This document shows positions 13,971 to 14,380 of a stretch of DNA of 14,380 bases, piece by piece (the first letter of the stretch is position 1; every line of letters begins with the position of its first letter). Position numbers and translations under genes: made by a program. Origin of the DNA: Bacteroidota bacterium (GTDB taxonomy: Bacteria; Bacteroidota; Ignavibacteria; Kapaibacteriales; UBA2268); NCBI GenBank assembly GCA_027371665.1, contig DAHXMP010000030.1, positions 1 to 14,380 on the forward strand, given 5' to 3'. Below the pieces are notes generated by a model, which worked only from the letters and a program-made list of their open reading frames with translations, did no database searches and was not told where the DNA came from.

Positions 13971-14380
13971 ATGTCTGCAGCTCAAACCTTCTATCTCAGC
14001 CGTATACTTGGCAATAAAATTTATGCAAACCAGCCTAAACCGATAGGCAGGCTGAAGGATTTGGTGGTTGATTCAAGCTACGAAAGGCCCAAAGTCGTAG
14101 CCGCTAAAGTTAAGATGGGCGGTGAGTTCAAGTACCTTGATTTTTCGCATTGGCAAATCACGAAGACGAACGGGCAGTACAAGCTGAGATGCAATAAAGT
14201 TGATGAAATCAAATTTCCCGAAGAACATCCGCTTCTTCTTGTAAAACATGTGCTGGATAAGCAAATCGTAGACACAAACGGCAGGAAAGTAGTACGTGTT
14301 AATGATTTAAGGATTGCTGTTGTTGAGTCCGGAGCATTCCTGGTTGCCGTTGATGTTGGCATGGAAGGACTGCTGAGACG
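13971..14380 (+). CDS. PRC-barrel protein, probably PRC-MgtE_N-CBS type (3' end outside window)
   Basis: ATG 13971 has an excellent Shine-Dalgarno (AAGGAGGG, 8 bases upstream) and the frame is open to the window edge, giving 136 codons. Residues ~8-62 form a first PRC-barrel (LSRILGNKIYANQPKPIGRL, KVVAAKVKMGGEFKYLDF). Residues ~93-136 begin a second (DKQIVDTNGRKVVRVNDLRI, ESGAFLVAVDVGMEGLLRR). Tandem PRC domains of this kind usually precede MgtE_N and CBS domains, and the visible end matches residues 92-115 of the minus-strand MgtE_N/CBS protein exactly. The full gene is therefore expected to be a cytoplasmic divalent-cation sensor for an NRAMP-type or MgtE-type transporter. It is preceded by the SD-sequestering leader, so translation is probably controlled by that RNA. 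Whether it is a second copy or the true 5' end of the minus-strand gene is unresolved. Confidence 0.85.
   Translation, partial: MSAAQTFYLSRILGNKIYANQPKPIGRLKDLVVDSSYERPKVVAAKVKMGGEFKYLDFSHWQITKTNGQYKLRCNKVDEIKFPEEHPLLLVKHVLDKQIVDTNGRKVVRVNDLRIAVVESGAFLVAVDVGMEGLLR
14310..14380 (+). repeat. 71-bp inverted repeat, right copy (runs off the window)
   Basis: Identical over its whole visible length to the minus strand of 13407-13337. It begins at codon 114 of the PRC-barrel gene. That the identity reaches the very last base means the repeat may be longer, or that the sequence was cut where an assembler met a repeat. Confidence 0.97.

Noticed and set aside
13274..14362. Two matching small frames (MPTSTATRNAPDSTTAIL) read antisense to the two sensor genes
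   Set aside because: They are shadow translations of the 71-base inverted repeat. Their match is a by-product of that repeat and not evidence for a separate small gene.

Overview
The window reads as a fragment of a moderately AT-rich genome from the Bacteroidota/Ignavibacteriota (FCB) group. The best evidence is a secreted protein with a C-terminal type IX secretion sorting domain. A TonB-dependent receptor paired with a small membrane-anchored protein of a type common in that group, and TGTCAT(T/C)CTGAG-type intergenic repeats, agree with this. Both ends of the window cut through genes.

Layout. 1-2550 (minus) is the 5' part of a large exported protein with about twelve G-N-D-x-Y repeats followed by HEAT-like helices. 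2551-4700 is a very AT-rich accessory patch bordered by repeat elements. I read it as a dead restriction-modification operon: a small gene with an in-frame TGA, a DNA methyltransferase reduced to its first ~13 and last ~9 codons, an Mrr_N-HNH endonuclease gene split by an in-frame TAA, and an 86-residue zinc-knuckle-like protein. 4710-7483 (minus) holds an outer-membrane TonB-dependent receptor and the 175-residue membrane protein upstream of it. 7654-10143 (plus) is a seven-repeat PKD-like T9SS-secreted protein ending in a clear terminator. 10320-11183 (plus) is an orphan ATP-grasp ligase. 11245-13680 (minus) is a two-gene operon: an NRAMP-family transporter with non-canonical metal-site residues, preceded by an MgtE_N/CBS regulatory protein. 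13971 to the end (plus) is the start of a PRC-barrel protein behind a leader whose ribosome binding site is locked in a hairpin.

The most unusual feature is at the right end. The last 71 bases (14310-14380) are an exact inverted copy of 13337-13407. In the plus-strand gene this stretch lies in a normal PRC-barrel domain. In the minus-strand gene the same stretch is preceded by an unrelated 91-residue N-terminus. Joining the plus-strand N-terminus to the minus-strand C-terminus would give a conventional PRC-MgtE_N-CBS protein of about 409 residues followed by its NRAMP partner. The arrangement could be a recent inversion or recombination, an invertible switch, two paralogues, or a misassembly at a repeat; the sequence alone does not decide.

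Functionally, the right third suggests a divalent-cation (Mg2+ or Mn2+) uptake module with an intracellular MgtE_N/CBS sensor and possible translational riboswitch control. The middle is outer-membrane uptake and surface protein secretion. The left third records the loss of a restriction-modification system.
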